NCBI RefSeq assembly: GCF_031202265.1
Contig: NZ_CP100604.1
Span: 8,414,501-8,478,500 of the forward strand
Direction: 5' to 3'
DNA: 64,000 nucleotides
Origin: Bradyrhizobium sp. Ash2021
GTDB lineage: Bacteria; Pseudomonadota; Alphaproteobacteria; Rhizobiales; Xanthobacteraceae
The position numbers were made by a program, and so were the translations under genes. The notes beneath the pieces were generated by a model. That model was not told the DNA's origin. It made no database searches and saw nothing but the letters and a program-made list of their open reading frames with translations. Of the stretch, positions 27,304 through 36,248 are shown one piece after another. The first letter of the stretch is position 1. The number at the start of each line of letters is the position of its first letter.

Positions 27304-27440
27304 CGGCCCACCATAGACGGCCGGTTGTCGCGAGGCGATTCAAATCTGAGTGCGCAGTCGAGCTAGCGAAACCACCACTTGACGATGCTGCACGCCTGCG
27401 CGCACGCCGGTCTATCTCACTGGGGTCCTCACCTGAGTCC

Positions 27441-28166
27441 TCACTTGGGTTGAGGATATGTGACCGCTTTCGCGTTGTGGTCCGCGAAATCGGGAGGCAC
27501 CGAAAATGCCCCGGTTTTCAGATCGTAGACACAGTGCCAGTCCTCGATCCATGGGGCCGTTTTGTCGTCTTCGCCCTGCATGTCGAACGACAGGCTGACC
27601 ACGACGTAGCGGCTGTCGGGCCAATGCTGCCCCATCCAGGCGTAGTTTTCTTCCATCCCCTTGACCAGTGCGACGAAGGCGTGATCGAGCCCATACGGGT
27701 TCTCCGGGTCGCGGTGCATCTTCTTCGAAGCCGGCGTGGTGAAGAAATAATCCCAAGCCAGATCGCCTAGCGGTTTTTTGGTCGCCGCTGAAAATCGATA
27801 GCCGTTCCGGTGGTACAAAAACAGCGTCTGCGAGCCGGATCCCAGTTTTTGCATTCGCACCAGCCACTGGCTGTCCGGGCTAAATCGAAATCCAGCCGAA
27901 TAGCCAGCCAGATCGTCGCCCTCGCGGGGATTCAGCAGAAAAGCATGCCGGTGATCGGCGTCGAAGGTCCAGAACTGGAACAGCAGACCACGATCTTTCG
28001 TCTCCTTGGCGTACTGCTCCAGCCGGATTTTTTGATCGGGGGATGTGAAGACGGTGGCCTCCTGGTCCAGCTTGAAGCCGGCCCGCGGGCCATCGGCGCT
28101 GGCCGGCGCCACCGTGGCGACCGCAAGCAACAGGGCAATGCAAATTCGCAATCTCCGGTCCGACAT
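27441..28166 (-). CDS. Exported hypothetical protein
   Basis: 241 aa with a signal peptide (ICIALLLAVATVAPASA). The mature part alternates beta strands: VFTSPDQKIRLEQYAKE, FRFSPDSQWLVRMQKLGSG, QTLFLYHRNG and RYVVVSLSFDMQGED. This spacing suggests a single beta-propeller-like or lipocalin-like fold, but no family can be named. No catalytic motif was seen. It has a free-standing position between two small genes. Confidence 0.7.
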   Translation of the reverse strand: MSDRRLRICIALLLAVATVAPASADGPRAGFKLDQEATVFTSPDQKIRLEQYAKETKDRGLLFQFWTFDADHRHAFLLNPREGDDLAGYSAGFRFSPDSQWLVRMQKLGSGSQTLFLYHRNGYRFSAATKKPLGDLAWDYFFTTPASKKMHRDPENPYGLDHAFVALVKGMEENYAWMGQHWPDSRYVVVSLSFDMQGEDDKTAPWIEDWHCVYDLKTGAFSVPPDFADHNAKAVTYPQPK

Positions 28167-28237
28167 GGCTTCCTTCCCGCCGTTTCGCGGTTAGTCGCCG
28201 ATCGGGGGCTGGAGGTTCGGAGGATCTGAATACAACC

Positions 28238-28282
28238 GTCGTACCGGCCAAGTGCGCAATTGCGCACGGGGGGCCGGGACGA
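28238..28282. repeat. Short palindromic repeat with gtgcgcaattgcgcac core
   Basis: Ends cgtcgtaccggcc / ggccgggacgacg are inverted, and the core gtgcgcaattgcgcac is a perfect 16-base palindrome. The same core is found in the family B elements at 45048 and 59138. Confidence 0.75.
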
Positions 28283-28294
28283 CGGATAGCGCAA

Positions 28295-28552
28295 TTATTT
28301 CCCCGCCTTGATCCGCTTGAACCGCACGCTCTTGCCGTCGGCCAGCCGGGTCGCGATGTAGCCGCCGTCGAGGCAGGCTTCGCGCTGCGGCATCTTCTCC
28401 TGCGGGCTGCGCTCGGTCTCCCACCATGAGGCGCGATGCGCCGCGCGCGGCAGGGCGGCGTCGATGATCTCCTCGATCTGCTCGAAGCTCAGCACGAATT
28501 CGGGAAGCTTTTGCTTCTTCAGGTAGTCCCGCAGCAGGTCGTAGTCGTTCAC
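28295..28552 (-). CDS. DUF7662-like small protein
   Basis: 85 aa from GTG 28552; a longer frame to ATG 28624 would add 24 unconserved residues. The pattern YDLLRDYLKKQ, VLSFEQIEEIIDAALPRAA and ASWWETE is that of DUF7662, a small family of unknown function. It is probably soluble and cytoplasmic. It is divergent from the diguanylate cyclase gene, 158 bp away. Confidence 0.7.
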   Translation of the reverse strand: MNDYDLLRDYLKKQKLPEFVLSFEQIEEIIDAALPRAAHRASWWETERSPQEKMPQREACLDGGYIATRLADGKSVRFKRIKAGK

Positions 28553-28710
28553 GGGGGGCTCTCGGGGCAGGTAGGTCTGGGGCAGTTGTCGCGTGGCACG
28601 GTCGCGTTGACACGAATCCGGCAACCAATCGTTAACTCATTACCGCGTCGCTGTCGCGATTTAAGGCAGCGACAAGGTTTCCGGTGCATCCAAGGAGGTT
28701 GGAGCGGACG

Positions 28711-30213
28711 ATGCCATTCGGACGGCGAAAAGACGCGGCTGGAACCAGCAGGCGCTGGCGGCTATCGGCAAAGCTGCTGATCGCCTCGTCGGTTGCGACC
28801 GTGATCGGCTTTTCCGCGATTTGCGCCTGCGTCATGCTCGACATGCGCCGCGGCGAGGAAGAGCTGGCGCGGCAGACGCTCGAGAATCTGGCCTCCGGCA
28901 TCGACACCGATATCAGCCGCAATATCGAATTGTACGACCTGTCGCTGCGCGCGGTCGCCAGCAATCTGGCGATGCCGGAGATCAAGGACGTCAGCAAGGA
29001 GCTGCGGCACCTGATCCTGTTTGATCATGCCGCGACCGCCAAGCATTTCGGCGCGATCCAGGTGTTCGACGCGAAGGGCAAGCTGACCATCGACGCTTCG
29101 AGCCTCGACCCGGTGCCGGAAGATCGCAGCGACGAAGAGTATTTTCGGGTTCATCGCGAGGATCCCGACATCGGCCTGTTCATCAGCAAGCCGATGCTGC
29201 ACCGGAGCGCCTATGCGATCGTGCTGAGCCGGCGCATCACCGGCCCCGACGGCAGTTTTCTTGGCGTGGTCGCCGGCTCGATCCGGTTTTCCTATTTCCA
29301 TGACCTGTTCGGGCGGCTGAGCCTCAATCCCGGCGACATCATCACCGTGCTGCGTCGCGATCGAACGATCATCATGCGGACACCGTTCGACCTCGACGTC
29401 ATCGGCAAGAACCTGGCGGAGCGGTCAAACTGGAATCCGGCGAACCTGCAGAGCAACGGGTCCTATTCCGGCGTCGGCCCGGTAGACGGGATTGCCCGGC
29501 TATACGTGCGGCGCAGCGGCACCAGTCCGCTCTACACCGTGGTCGGCAAGCCATTGGACAGCATCTTCAGCCTCTGGCGCACCGAGGCGATCCGGATCGG
29601 CGCGATCATGACGGCGCTGATCCTGTTCGTGCTCGGCACCGCGCTGTTCCTGGCGCGCGAGATCGGCCGCCGCGCCAAGGCCGAGGACAAGCTCGAGGAG
29701 CTCGCCACCACCGACGCGCTGACCGGGCTGAAGAACCGGCGCAAGTTCGACAGCGAGGTCGATGCCGAGTGGCGGCGCGCCGCACGCCACAACATGCCGG
29801 TCGCGCTATTGATGATCGATGCCGACCATTTCAAGTCCTACAACGACACCTATGGCCACCAGGCCGGCGACCAGGTGCTGGTCGGCATTGCGATCTGCAT
29901 TTCGGACTCGGTGCGCCGGGCCGGCGATTGTCCGGCGCGTTTCGGCGGCGAGGAATTCGCGGTGCTGTTGCCGGGGCTCTCGGCGATCGAAGCGGTCGGG
30001 GTCGCCGAAACCATCCGGCTGAAAGTCGAGTGTTGGTCCGAAGACCCGACGGCCACTACCGTCAGTATCGGAGCCGCGAGCATGACGCCCGCTGCGGGGA
30101 TGCATTGGTCCGATCTCATCGAAGCCGCCGACAAGGCGCTCTATGCGGCCAAGGCCAACGGCCGCAACCAGACGGTGCTGGCGAGTGTGCCGAAGCTGTC
30201 GCTGGTGGCTTAG
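28711..30213 (+). CDS. Membrane diguanylate cyclase with Cache-type sensor
   Basis: 500 aa from ATG 28711 (ggag nine bases upstream). One helix (about 22-44), a periplasmic double-Cache-like domain (about 45-285), a second helix (about 297-317) and a GGDEF domain (about 335-490). The active site GGEEF is intact, and RAGD five residues before it matches the RxxD inhibitory I-site, so product feedback is expected. It makes c-di-GMP in response to a periplasmic ligand. With the EAL protein at 5.8 kb, the window encodes both an expected maker and an expected breaker of c-di-GMP. Confidence 0.93.
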   Translation: MPFGRRKDAAGTSRRWRLSAKLLIASSVATVIGFSAICACVMLDMRRGEEELARQTLENLASGIDTDISRNIELYDLSLRAVASNLAMPEIKDVSKELRHLILFDHAATAKHFGAIQVFDAKGKLTIDASSLDPVPEDRSDEEYFRVHREDPDIGLFISKPMLHRSAYAIVLSRRITGPDGSFLGVVAGSIRFSYFHDLFGRLSLNPGDIITVLRRDRTIIMRTPFDLDVIGKNLAERSNWNPANLQSNGSYSGVGPVDGIARLYVRRSGTSPLYTVVGKPLDSIFSLWRTEAIRIGAIMTALILFVLGTALFLAREIGRRAKAEDKLEELATTDALTGLKNRRKFDSEVDAEWRRAARHNMPVALLMIDADHFKSYNDTYGHQAGDQVLVGIAICISDSVRRAGDCPARFGGEEFAVLLPGLSAIEAVGVAETIRLKVECWSEDPTATTVSIGAASMTPAAGMHWSDLIEAADKALYAAKANGRNQTVLASVPKLSLVA

Positions 30214-30229
30214 GAGCCTGCACCAACCG

Positions 30230-30350
30230 CGTCATTGCGAGCCACCGGGTCGCGCGAATGCGCGCCCGATGACAGGCTCCGCGAAGCAATCCATCGCGCC
30301 GCGACAAGAAAGAATGGATTGCTTCGTCGCTGCGCTCCTCGCAATGACGG
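30230..30350. repeat. Palindromic intergenic repeat, family A, copy 4
   Basis: Same orientation as the copy at 3306-3426: cgtcattgcgagccaccgggtcgcgcgaa, then gacaggctccgcgaagcaatcca, ending ctcctcgcaatgacgg. It separates the convergent cyclase and galU genes. Confidence 0.9.
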
Positions 30351-30373
30351 CAAAAGGCGCCAGCGCATCGCCT

Positions 30374-31258
30374 CTATTTCTCCAGATACTTCTTCATCTC
30401 CGCGCGCAGGCCGTCGCGCAGGTCGGGGCGGGCCATGCCGAAGGCGATGTTGGCGCGCAGGAAGCCCGGCTTCGAGCCGCAATCGTGGCGCTCGCCTGCG
30501 AACTCGACGCCGTAGAAGCTCTGCGATTTGGCAAGCCCGATCATCGCATCGGTGAGCTGGATTTCGCCGCCGGCGCCACGTTCCTGGGTCTCGAGGATCT
30601 TGAAGATCTCGGGCTGCAGGATGTAGCGCCCGGTGATCGACAGATTGGACGGCGCCGTTCCCTTCGGCGGCTTCTCCACCATGCCGTCGACCTCGAACAT
30701 ATTGCCATGGGCGTGGCGCTTGCCGACGCCGCAGATGCCGTATTGGTGGGTGAGATGGTCGGGCACCGCTTCGACCGCGATCAGGTTGGATTTTTCGCCG
30801 AGCTTGCTGGCGGCCTCGATCATCTGCGCAAGGCAGCCCGGCGTGTTCAGCACCAGTTCGTCCGGCAGCACCACCGCGAACGGCTCGTCGCCGACGATAT
30901 CGCGCGCGCACCACACCGCATGGCCGAGGCCGAGTGGCGCCTGCTGCCGGGTAAAGCTGGTGGCGCCGGCGGGCGGCTGGTCGCGCGCCAGGATGTCCTG
31001 CTCGGCCTTCTTGTTACCGCGCGCGGCGAGCGTGGTGTCGAGTTCGAACATCCGGTCGAAATGATCCTCGATCACGCCCTTGTTGCGCCCGGTGACGAAG
31101 ATGAAATGCTCGATGCCGGCCTCCTTGGCCTCGTCGACCACGTACTGGATCAACGGCTTGTCGACGATGGTCAGCATTTCCTTCGGCATCGCCTTGGTGG
31201 CGGGCAGGACGCGGGTGCCGAGGCCGGCGACCGGGAAGACGGCTTTGCGGATTTTCAT
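30374..31258 (-). CDS. galU: UTP-glucose-1-phosphate uridylyltransferase
   Basis: 294 aa from ATG 31258 (MKIRKAVFP). It has the nucleotide-binding start AVFPVAGLGTRVLPATKAMPKEML, VDKPLIQYVVDEA, and the LPDEL and EKP elements of GalU. It makes UDP-glucose for exopolysaccharide, glucans and trehalose. The frame extends further upstream, but the conserved start and normal length fix this ATG. No promoter was recognised. Confidence 0.95.
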   Translation of the reverse strand: MKIRKAVFPVAGLGTRVLPATKAMPKEMLTIVDKPLIQYVVDEAKEAGIEHFIFVTGRNKGVIEDHFDRMFELDTTLAARGNKKAEQDILARDQPPAGATSFTRQQAPLGLGHAVWCARDIVGDEPFAVVLPDELVLNTPGCLAQMIEAASKLGEKSNLIAVEAVPDHLTHQYGICGVGKRHAHGNMFEVDGMVEKPPKGTAPSNLSITGRYILQPEIFKILETQERGAGGEIQLTDAMIGLAKSQSFYGVEFAGERHDCGSKPGFLRANIAFGMARPDLRDGLRAEMKKYLEK

Positions 31259-31473
31259 GGGGGATGTCGGGGGCCTTGCGAGGGAGGGAGCGCGCGATTG
31301 TTCGCACGTTGGTAGCCACTTTGCACCCGCTAACAAAGGCGGATGTGTGATGCCGATTGTTTCATCCCCCCTTGCGGCAGAAGGGGGCAGCAACAAAATC
31401 TCGCCTTTGTTAAGCTATTGGAAACCGCGACAAGGCCTTCTGAAACGGGATTTCCAGCGCGGACGGGCACGAC

Positions 31474-32892
31474 ATGCGTTTGACGGGACCATCGATCAGC
31501 AAGCGGGCCGGCGCGATCATCGTGACGGCGCTGCTGTTTTCCGGCCAGGCCTTGTTTTTCAGCGAAGGCTTGTTTTCCAGCGAAGCCTTGGCGCAATCGC
31601 AGGGCGGCAACGGCGTCTCGGACTTTTTCGGCAATATCTTCTCAGGCCCTAAATCCGCCACGCCGCCGCAAGCGGCGCCCGGCCCCGATGGCGCGCCGCC
31701 GCCCTGGAGCGGCGAGGACGGCGCCTCCGGCCATCCCCTGATGACCGCGAGCGCGATCCGTCAGGCGGCGGCGAATTTTCCGAACTGCGTCGCTTCGATG
31801 TGGCCCGATGCCGCACGCCGCAACATCACCCAGCAAAATTTCGAGCGCTTCACCACAGGGCTGGAGCCAGACCTGCGCATCATGGACCTGATGGATTCGC
31901 AGCCCGAATTCACCAAGGCGATCTGGGACTATCTCGACATTCTCGTGAACGACAACCGCCTCGCCAAGGGCCGCGAGATCCTCGCCAAGTACAAGCCGCA
32001 ATTCGAGGCTGCGGAAAAGACCTACGGCGTCGACCGCTATGCGGTCGCGGCGATCTGGGGCATCGAGTCGAACTACTCGACCCAGATGGGCGATCGCAGC
32101 GTGCTCAATTCCACCGCGACGCTGGCCTGCATCGGCCGCCGCCAGGCCTATTTCAAGGACGAGTTCCTCTCGGCGCTGGAAATCCTCAACCGCGGCGATC
32201 TCAAGCCCGAACAGATGCGCGGCTCGTGGGCCGGCGCGTTCGGGCCGACCCAGTTCATGCCGACCGCGTTCAAGCGCTACGCGGTCGACGGCGATGGCGA
32301 CGGCCGCCGCGACGTCGTCGACGATCCGGCCGACCTGATCGCCTCGACCGCCAACAACCTCAGGAAGGACGGCTGGCAGACCGGTCAGACCTGGGGCTAT
32401 GAGGTCGTGCTGCCGCAAAACTTCAATTTCATGCTGGCCGATCGCGCCAAGGCGGTGTCGATCGCCAAATGGCAGCAGCAGGGGCTGAAGCGCGCCGACG
32501 GCAAGCCGTTCCTGAACGCCGCCGAGACCGCCTATCTGCTGGCGCCCGCCGGCGCCGAGGGCCCCGGTTTCCTGATGCTGCAGAATTTCCGGGTGATCAT
32601 GAAATACAACCCGGCGGAGGCCTATGCGCTCGCGATCGGACACTTCGCCGACCGCCTGCGCGGCGGCCCGCCGTTTGTGCAGCCCTGGCCGCGGCAGGAA
32701 CGGGTGCTGTCGCGGGCGGAGCGGCTGGAACTGCAGCAATTGCTGGCCCAGCGCGGCTTCTATCGCGGCACGCCGGACGGCCAGTTTGGCGGGCAGACCC
32801 GGGAGGCGCTGCGCAGCTTCCAGGCCTCGATCGGGGCGCCGGCGGACGGATTTGCCTCCGCCGACGTGCTGGAGCGCCTGAGGGGGCGGTAG
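31474..32892 (+). CDS. MltB-type lytic murein transglycosylase with peptidoglycan-binding domain
   Basis: 472 aa. The signal peptide is long and ends SEALAQ. The catalytic domain (about 90-390) has VAAIWGIESNYSTQMG with the presumed acid Glu at 198, AGAFGPTQFMPTAF, and the DGDGDGRRDVVDDPADLIASTANNL block of MltB enzymes. A C-terminal PG_binding_1 domain (about 410-470) has LQQLLAQRGFYRGTPDGQFGGQTREALRSFQ. It cleaves glycan strands to anhydro-muropeptides in the periplasm. A free-standing gene divergent from galU. Confidence 0.94.
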   Translation: MRLTGPSISKRAGAIIVTALLFSGQALFFSEGLFSSEALAQSQGGNGVSDFFGNIFSGPKSATPPQAAPGPDGAPPPWSGEDGASGHPLMTASAIRQAAANFPNCVASMWPDAARRNITQQNFERFTTGLEPDLRIMDLMDSQPEFTKAIWDYLDILVNDNRLAKGREILAKYKPQFEAAEKTYGVDRYAVAAIWGIESNYSTQMGDRSVLNSTATLACIGRRQAYFKDEFLSALEILNRGDLKPEQMRGSWAGAFGPTQFMPTAFKRYAVDGDGDGRRDVVDDPADLIASTANNLRKDGWQTGQTWGYEVVLPQNFNFMLADRAKAVSIAKWQQQGLKRADGKPFLNAAETAYLLAPAGAEGPGFLMLQNFRVIMKYNPAEAYALAIGHFADRLRGGPPFVQPWPRQERVLSRAERLELQQLLAQRGFYRGTPDGQFGGQTREALRSFQASIGAPADGFASADVLERLRGR

Positions 32893-32898
32893 GCTTTT

Positions 32899-32955
32899 GT
32901 TTTGACGCGTTTTCTTGACGCGAACCGGCTGCCACTTCGCATGAAAACGCTATGA
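32899..32955. repeat. RIME-like repeat, copy 1
   Basis: Contains tttgacgcgttttcttgacg, gaaccgg and gaaaacgctatg, with acgcgttttc / gaaaacgc forming an inverted pair. The copy at 35405-35483 has the same order. Confidence 0.75.
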
Positions 32956-33111
32956 ACCTCTTCCGGCCCCAAAAGTAACCGTGAAAACCAGTATTTTGGG
33001 GATGCCTTGACGGCGGCGGCCGATGCCCGGTTTATGGTGGAAAATCTGCCCGCTTGCGGCCTGATTCCGCTATTATAGCCGATACCTTCACGATCCATTG
33101 CGACGAGCCGG

Positions 33112-34836
33112 ATGCCGAAGCCCAAATCGTTCTTGCGCGTGTTCACTGACACCGGGCCCTTGGTCGCGCTGGCGGTTGCGATCGCGTTGTTGATCGGCAT
33201 CGCCGGCCCCGCTTCGGCGCAGTTCTTCAATTTCAATTTCGGCGGGCCGGCGCGGCCGGCACCGCAGCCACGCAGCGGCGGTGGTGGCTGGTTCGGCGGC
33301 GACTTCTTTGCCCCCTCTCAGCAGCAGGCCCCGCAACGTCCCCGCGAGGATTTTTCCAGGGCGCCGGCGCCTGCCAAGCGCGAAACCGTACCGGAGCGCA
33401 ACGTGCTGGTGCTTGGCGACGGCATGGCGGACTGGCTCGCCTACGGTCTGGAGGAGGCCTACGCCGAACAGCCCGAAATGGGCGTGATCCGCAAGCACAA
33501 GACCGTATCCGGCCTGATCAAGTATCAGCCCAAGGGCGATCCGGCCGATTGGGCCGCCGCTGCCCGGGGCATCCTCGCCACCGAAAAGCCTGATGCCATC
33601 GTGGTCATGCTCGGCCTCAACGACCGCGTCGCCTTGCGCGAGCCGGCGGCGGACAAGTCGGCCGATAAAAAGGGCGACAAGAAAGACGATAAAAAGGACG
33701 CCCGCGCCAAGCCGGATGCCAAGCCCGGCGATGCGAAACCCGGCACCAAGCCGGACGGCTCGCCCGATGCGGCCGCAAAACCCGACGACAAGCTGGTCGA
33801 TACCGAATTGTCGCCGGACGATGCCACCGACAATGCCGATGCGCCGCCGGTCATCGCGCCGGAAAAGAGCGCGCGCTCGCCGAACGGCATTTATGAATTC
33901 CGCGAGGAACGCTGGGTCGAGCTCTACACCAAGAAGATCGAGGAGATGATCGGCGTCTTGAAATCCAAGGGCGTGCCGGTGCTGTGGGTCGGCCTGCCCG
34001 CGATCTTTGGGCAGAGGGGAACGGCGGACATGCTGTTCCTGGATGCGCTGTATCGCGACGCCGCCCGCAAGGCCGGCATCACCTATGTTGACGTCTGGGA
34101 CGGCTTTGTCGACGAAGCCGGCCGCTTCGTGCTCAAGGGCCCGGACTTCGAAGGTCAGCCCCGCTTGCTGCGGTCGAAAGACGGAGTCTACTTCAACAAG
34201 TATGGCGCGCTCAAACTCGCGCATTATGTCGAGCGCGAGGTGACGCGCCTGTTGGCCGCGCGTTCCGGGCCGATCGCGCTTCCGACCGAACCTGCAACCC
34301 CCGATGCCAATGCGGTACCCGGCCAGCCGGCGCCGCGTCCGCTGGCCGGTCCGATCCTGCCGCTGGTGGCATCCTCCGTCGGCACCGATCAATTGCTCGG
34401 CGGACCCGGCTCACGCCCAGCCGCGGTCGACGCGCTGGCCGCACGGACGCTGGTGAAGGGCGAGCCGTTGGCGCCGCCCGCCGGCCGCGCCGATGATTTC
34501 GCCTGGCCGCGCCGTGAGATCGGCCGCGAGCAGGCCAAGGGCGATACGCCGGTCGCCGCCACCGCGCCGGATGGAACGGTGTCCGCTACAGCGCCCGCCG
34601 CGCCGCCGAAGCCGGCGCAGAAAAGGGTTTTCCGGCCGGCTCAGAACAGTTCGCCCTCGCAGCGGGATTTCTTCGGCGGCTTCGGCGGCTTCGGCGGCTT
34701 TGGCGGCTTTGGCGGCTTTGGCGGGCCCCCGCGACAGATAGCACCACAGCCGCCACGTGCGCCCGGCGTGCCGCGTCCGCCCGGCAATGTCGGACGGTCG
34801 GCAGAAGTCCCGCCGGGCAATTTCACGAGATGGTGA
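33112..34836 (+). CDS. DUF459 SGNH-like exported protein with substituted catalytic residues
   Basis: 574 aa. N-terminal signal segment (VALAVAIALLIGIAGPASAQ), a Gly/Pro-rich linker, then an SGNH-like fold. Block I is LVLGDGMADWLAYGL, where the usual nucleophile Ser is Gly 104. Block III GLNDR is kept. Block V reads DGVYFNKYGALKLAHYVE, with Tyr where His is expected. A Lys/Asp-rich insert (about 185-235) and a C-terminal Pro/Ala-rich tail with FGGFGG repeats flank it. It may be a non-enzymatic relative of DUF459 hydrolases that act on the cell envelope. Confidence 0.82.
   Translation: MPKPKSFLRVFTDTGPLVALAVAIALLIGIAGPASAQFFNFNFGGPARPAPQPRSGGGGWFGGDFFAPSQQQAPQRPREDFSRAPAPAKRETVPERNVLVLGDGMADWLAYGLEEAYAEQPEMGVIRKHKTVSGLIKYQPKGDPADWAAAARGILATEKPDAIVVMLGLNDRVALREPAADKSADKKGDKKDDKKDARAKPDAKPGDAKPGTKPDGSPDAAAKPDDKLVDTELSPDDATDNADAPPVIAPEKSARSPNGIYEFREERWVELYTKKIEEMIGVLKSKGVPVLWVGLPAIFGQRGTADMLFLDALYRDAARKAGITYVDVWDGFVDEAGRFVLKGPDFEGQPRLLRSKDGVYFNKYGALKLAHYVEREVTRLLAARSGPIALPTEPATPDANAVPGQPAPRPLAGPILPLVASSVGTDQLLGGPGSRPAAVDALAARTLVKGEPLAPPAGRADDFAWPRREIGREQAKGDTPVAATAPDGTVSATAPAAPPKPAQKRVFRPAQNSSPSQRDFFGGFGGFGGFGGFGGFGGPPRQIAPQPPRAPGVPRPPGNVGRSAEVPPGNFTRW
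34670..34728 (+). repeat. Ttcggcggc tandem repeat encoding FGG units
   Basis: A 9-base unit is repeated about six times (ttcggcggc, later tttggcggc) near the end of the DUF459-type gene. Third-base variants rise toward the end. It codes for Phe-Gly-Gly repeats, and copy number could vary by slippage. Confidence 0.9.
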
Positions 34837-34838
34837 CC

Positions 34839-34960
34839 GTCGTCATTCCCCGATGTGCGATTGCACATCGTGGGCGATGCGAAGCATCGAACCCGGAATC
34901 TCGCGCCCAATCACTTCTGGATTCCGGGTTCGCGCTTTCAGCGTGCCCCGGAATGACGGG
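34839..34960. repeat. Palindromic intergenic repeat, family B, copy 1
   Basis: Starts cgtcattcccc and ends ccccggaatgacg. Inside are gatgtgcgattgcacatc and the pair gaacccggaatc / gattccgggttc. Related copies lie at 40588, 45048 and 59138. Confidence 0.88.
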
Positions 34961-34965
34961 TTAGT

Positions 34966-35340
34966 CTAACCGTAATAGCGCCAGCGCGGCGGCGGGCGGC
35001 GCGGCGGTCGCGTCATCAACAGCGCCAGCGCAAATCCAATTCCGCCCGCGACCAGCAACGCGCCAAGCGGATTCTCCTGCACGGTCCTGGCGATCGCCTG
35101 CTGGCCGCCACGAAGCGTGTCGCCGCGGTTGTCGTAGGCGTCCTTGGCATAATTCACGGCGGCATCGGTGGCATCGCGCGCGACGTCCTTGGCCTGACCG
35201 TACAAATTCTGCACCGTGCCCGCCGCTTCGCGCGCGCGGCCCGTGGCCTGCGTGCTGGCATCGCCCGTGACATCGCCGACGGCGCCTTCGACCTTACCGG
35301 CGAAATCCTTTGCCGACCCGGCAATTCGATCCTTGTCCAT
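34966..35340 (-). CDS. CsbD family stress protein with C-terminal membrane anchor
   Basis: 124 aa. The N-terminal MDKDRIAGSAKDFAGKVEGAVGD matches CsbD, a small helical family linked to general stress. An alanine-rich amphipathic helix follows, and a C-terminal segment NPLGALLVAGGIGFALALLM then RPPRRPP looks like a membrane anchor of the YqjD kind. It probably sits at the inner membrane. A free-standing gene. Confidence 0.85.
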   Translation of the reverse strand: MDKDRIAGSAKDFAGKVEGAVGDVTGDASTQATGRAREAAGTVQNLYGQAKDVARDATDAAVNYAKDAYDNRGDTLRGGQQAIARTVQENPLGALLVAGGIGFALALLMTRPPRRPPPRWRYYG

Positions 35341-35404
35341 CGCGTCTACTCCCTGATTGTTCAGAGAGGTAACCGGCGAGACCCGCTCCAGTTCCTGGAC
35401 TTTA

Positions 35405-35483
35405 GGTTTGACGCGTTTTCTTCACGCGAACCGGTCCCCACCCCGCATCAAGTGCGGGGCAGGCTTCGCTCGAAAACGCTATG
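35405..35483. repeat. RIME-like repeat, copy 2
   Basis: tttgacgcgttttcttcacg, gaaccggtccccacc, an inner hairpin ccccgcatcaagtgcgggg, and cgaaaacgctatgcg. It lies just before the SDR gene's stop. Confidence 0.75.
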
Positions 35484-35485
35484 CG

Positions 35486-36220
35486 TCAAAGAATCAGTCC
35501 GCCATCGACCACCAGCGTCTGGCCGATGATGTAGGACGACAGCGGCGATGCCAGGAACAATGCGGCGCCGGTCATGTCGGCGGGCGTGCCCAGCCGCTTC
35601 AACGGGATCCGCTCCAGCGCGCCTTCGAGCCGCTTCGGATTGGCCGTCGTCGCCTTGGTCATCTTGGTGTCGACCAGGCCGGGCGCGATGCCGTTTACGC
35701 GGATGCCGTTCCCGGCCCACGCCTCGCCGAGCGTTCGCGTCAGCCCGACCGCGCCGGTCTTCGAGGCGTTGTAGGCGGGATTGCCTTTTGTCGAATGATA
35801 GGCTGCGGTCGAACTGACGATGATGAGCGAGCCTTGGCTGGCTGCCAGCATCGCGTGAAATTTCGTCGCACACGCCATCAGGCTCATCAGGTTGACTTCC
35901 AGCACCTTGCGAAAGCCGTCCATCTCGAATTCCCCGCGGCGGTAGATCACCGCGCCCTGCGCCAGCACCAGCACGTCGAGTTTTGCAAACGACGGAGCGA
36001 ATTTCTCGATCGCCTGCGGATTGCTGACGTCGACCTGCGCATATTCCAGGCCTTCGAGATGCGATCCTTCTTCGGCTGAATAATCGCCGGCGTTCGCGCG
36101 GGTGCCGCAAACATGCACGTGCGCACCCTTGGCGCGGAACGCCTGCGCGATGCCGTTGCCGATGCCGCTGGAGCCGCCGACAACGAGCGCCTGCTTGCCG
36201 CTGAAATCGAGTTCGTTCAT
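35486..36220 (-). CDS. SDR family oxidoreductase
   Basis: 244 aa. Cofactor loop VGGSSGIGNGIA, LAQGA in place of NNAG, VVSSTAAYHSTKG and catalytic YNASK. Ends with the typical IGQTLVVDGGLIL. The basic CGTRA after the second strand suggests NADP. The substrate is not predictable. It sits 28 bp from the end of the acetyltransferase gene upstream on the same strand, so the two may be co-transcribed. Confidence 0.9.
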   Translation of the reverse strand: MNELDFSGKQALVVGGSSGIGNGIAQAFRAKGAHVHVCGTRANAGDYSAEEGSHLEGLEYAQVDVSNPQAIEKFAPSFAKLDVLVLAQGAVIYRRGEFEMDGFRKVLEVNLMSLMACATKFHAMLAASQGSLIIVSSTAAYHSTKGNPAYNASKTGAVGLTRTLGEAWAGNGIRVNGIAPGLVDTKMTKATTANPKRLEGALERIPLKRLGTPADMTGAALFLASPLSSYIIGQTLVVDGGLIL

Positions 36221-36248
36221 CGCTTCCGTTCCCTTTTTTTGTTGTGTT

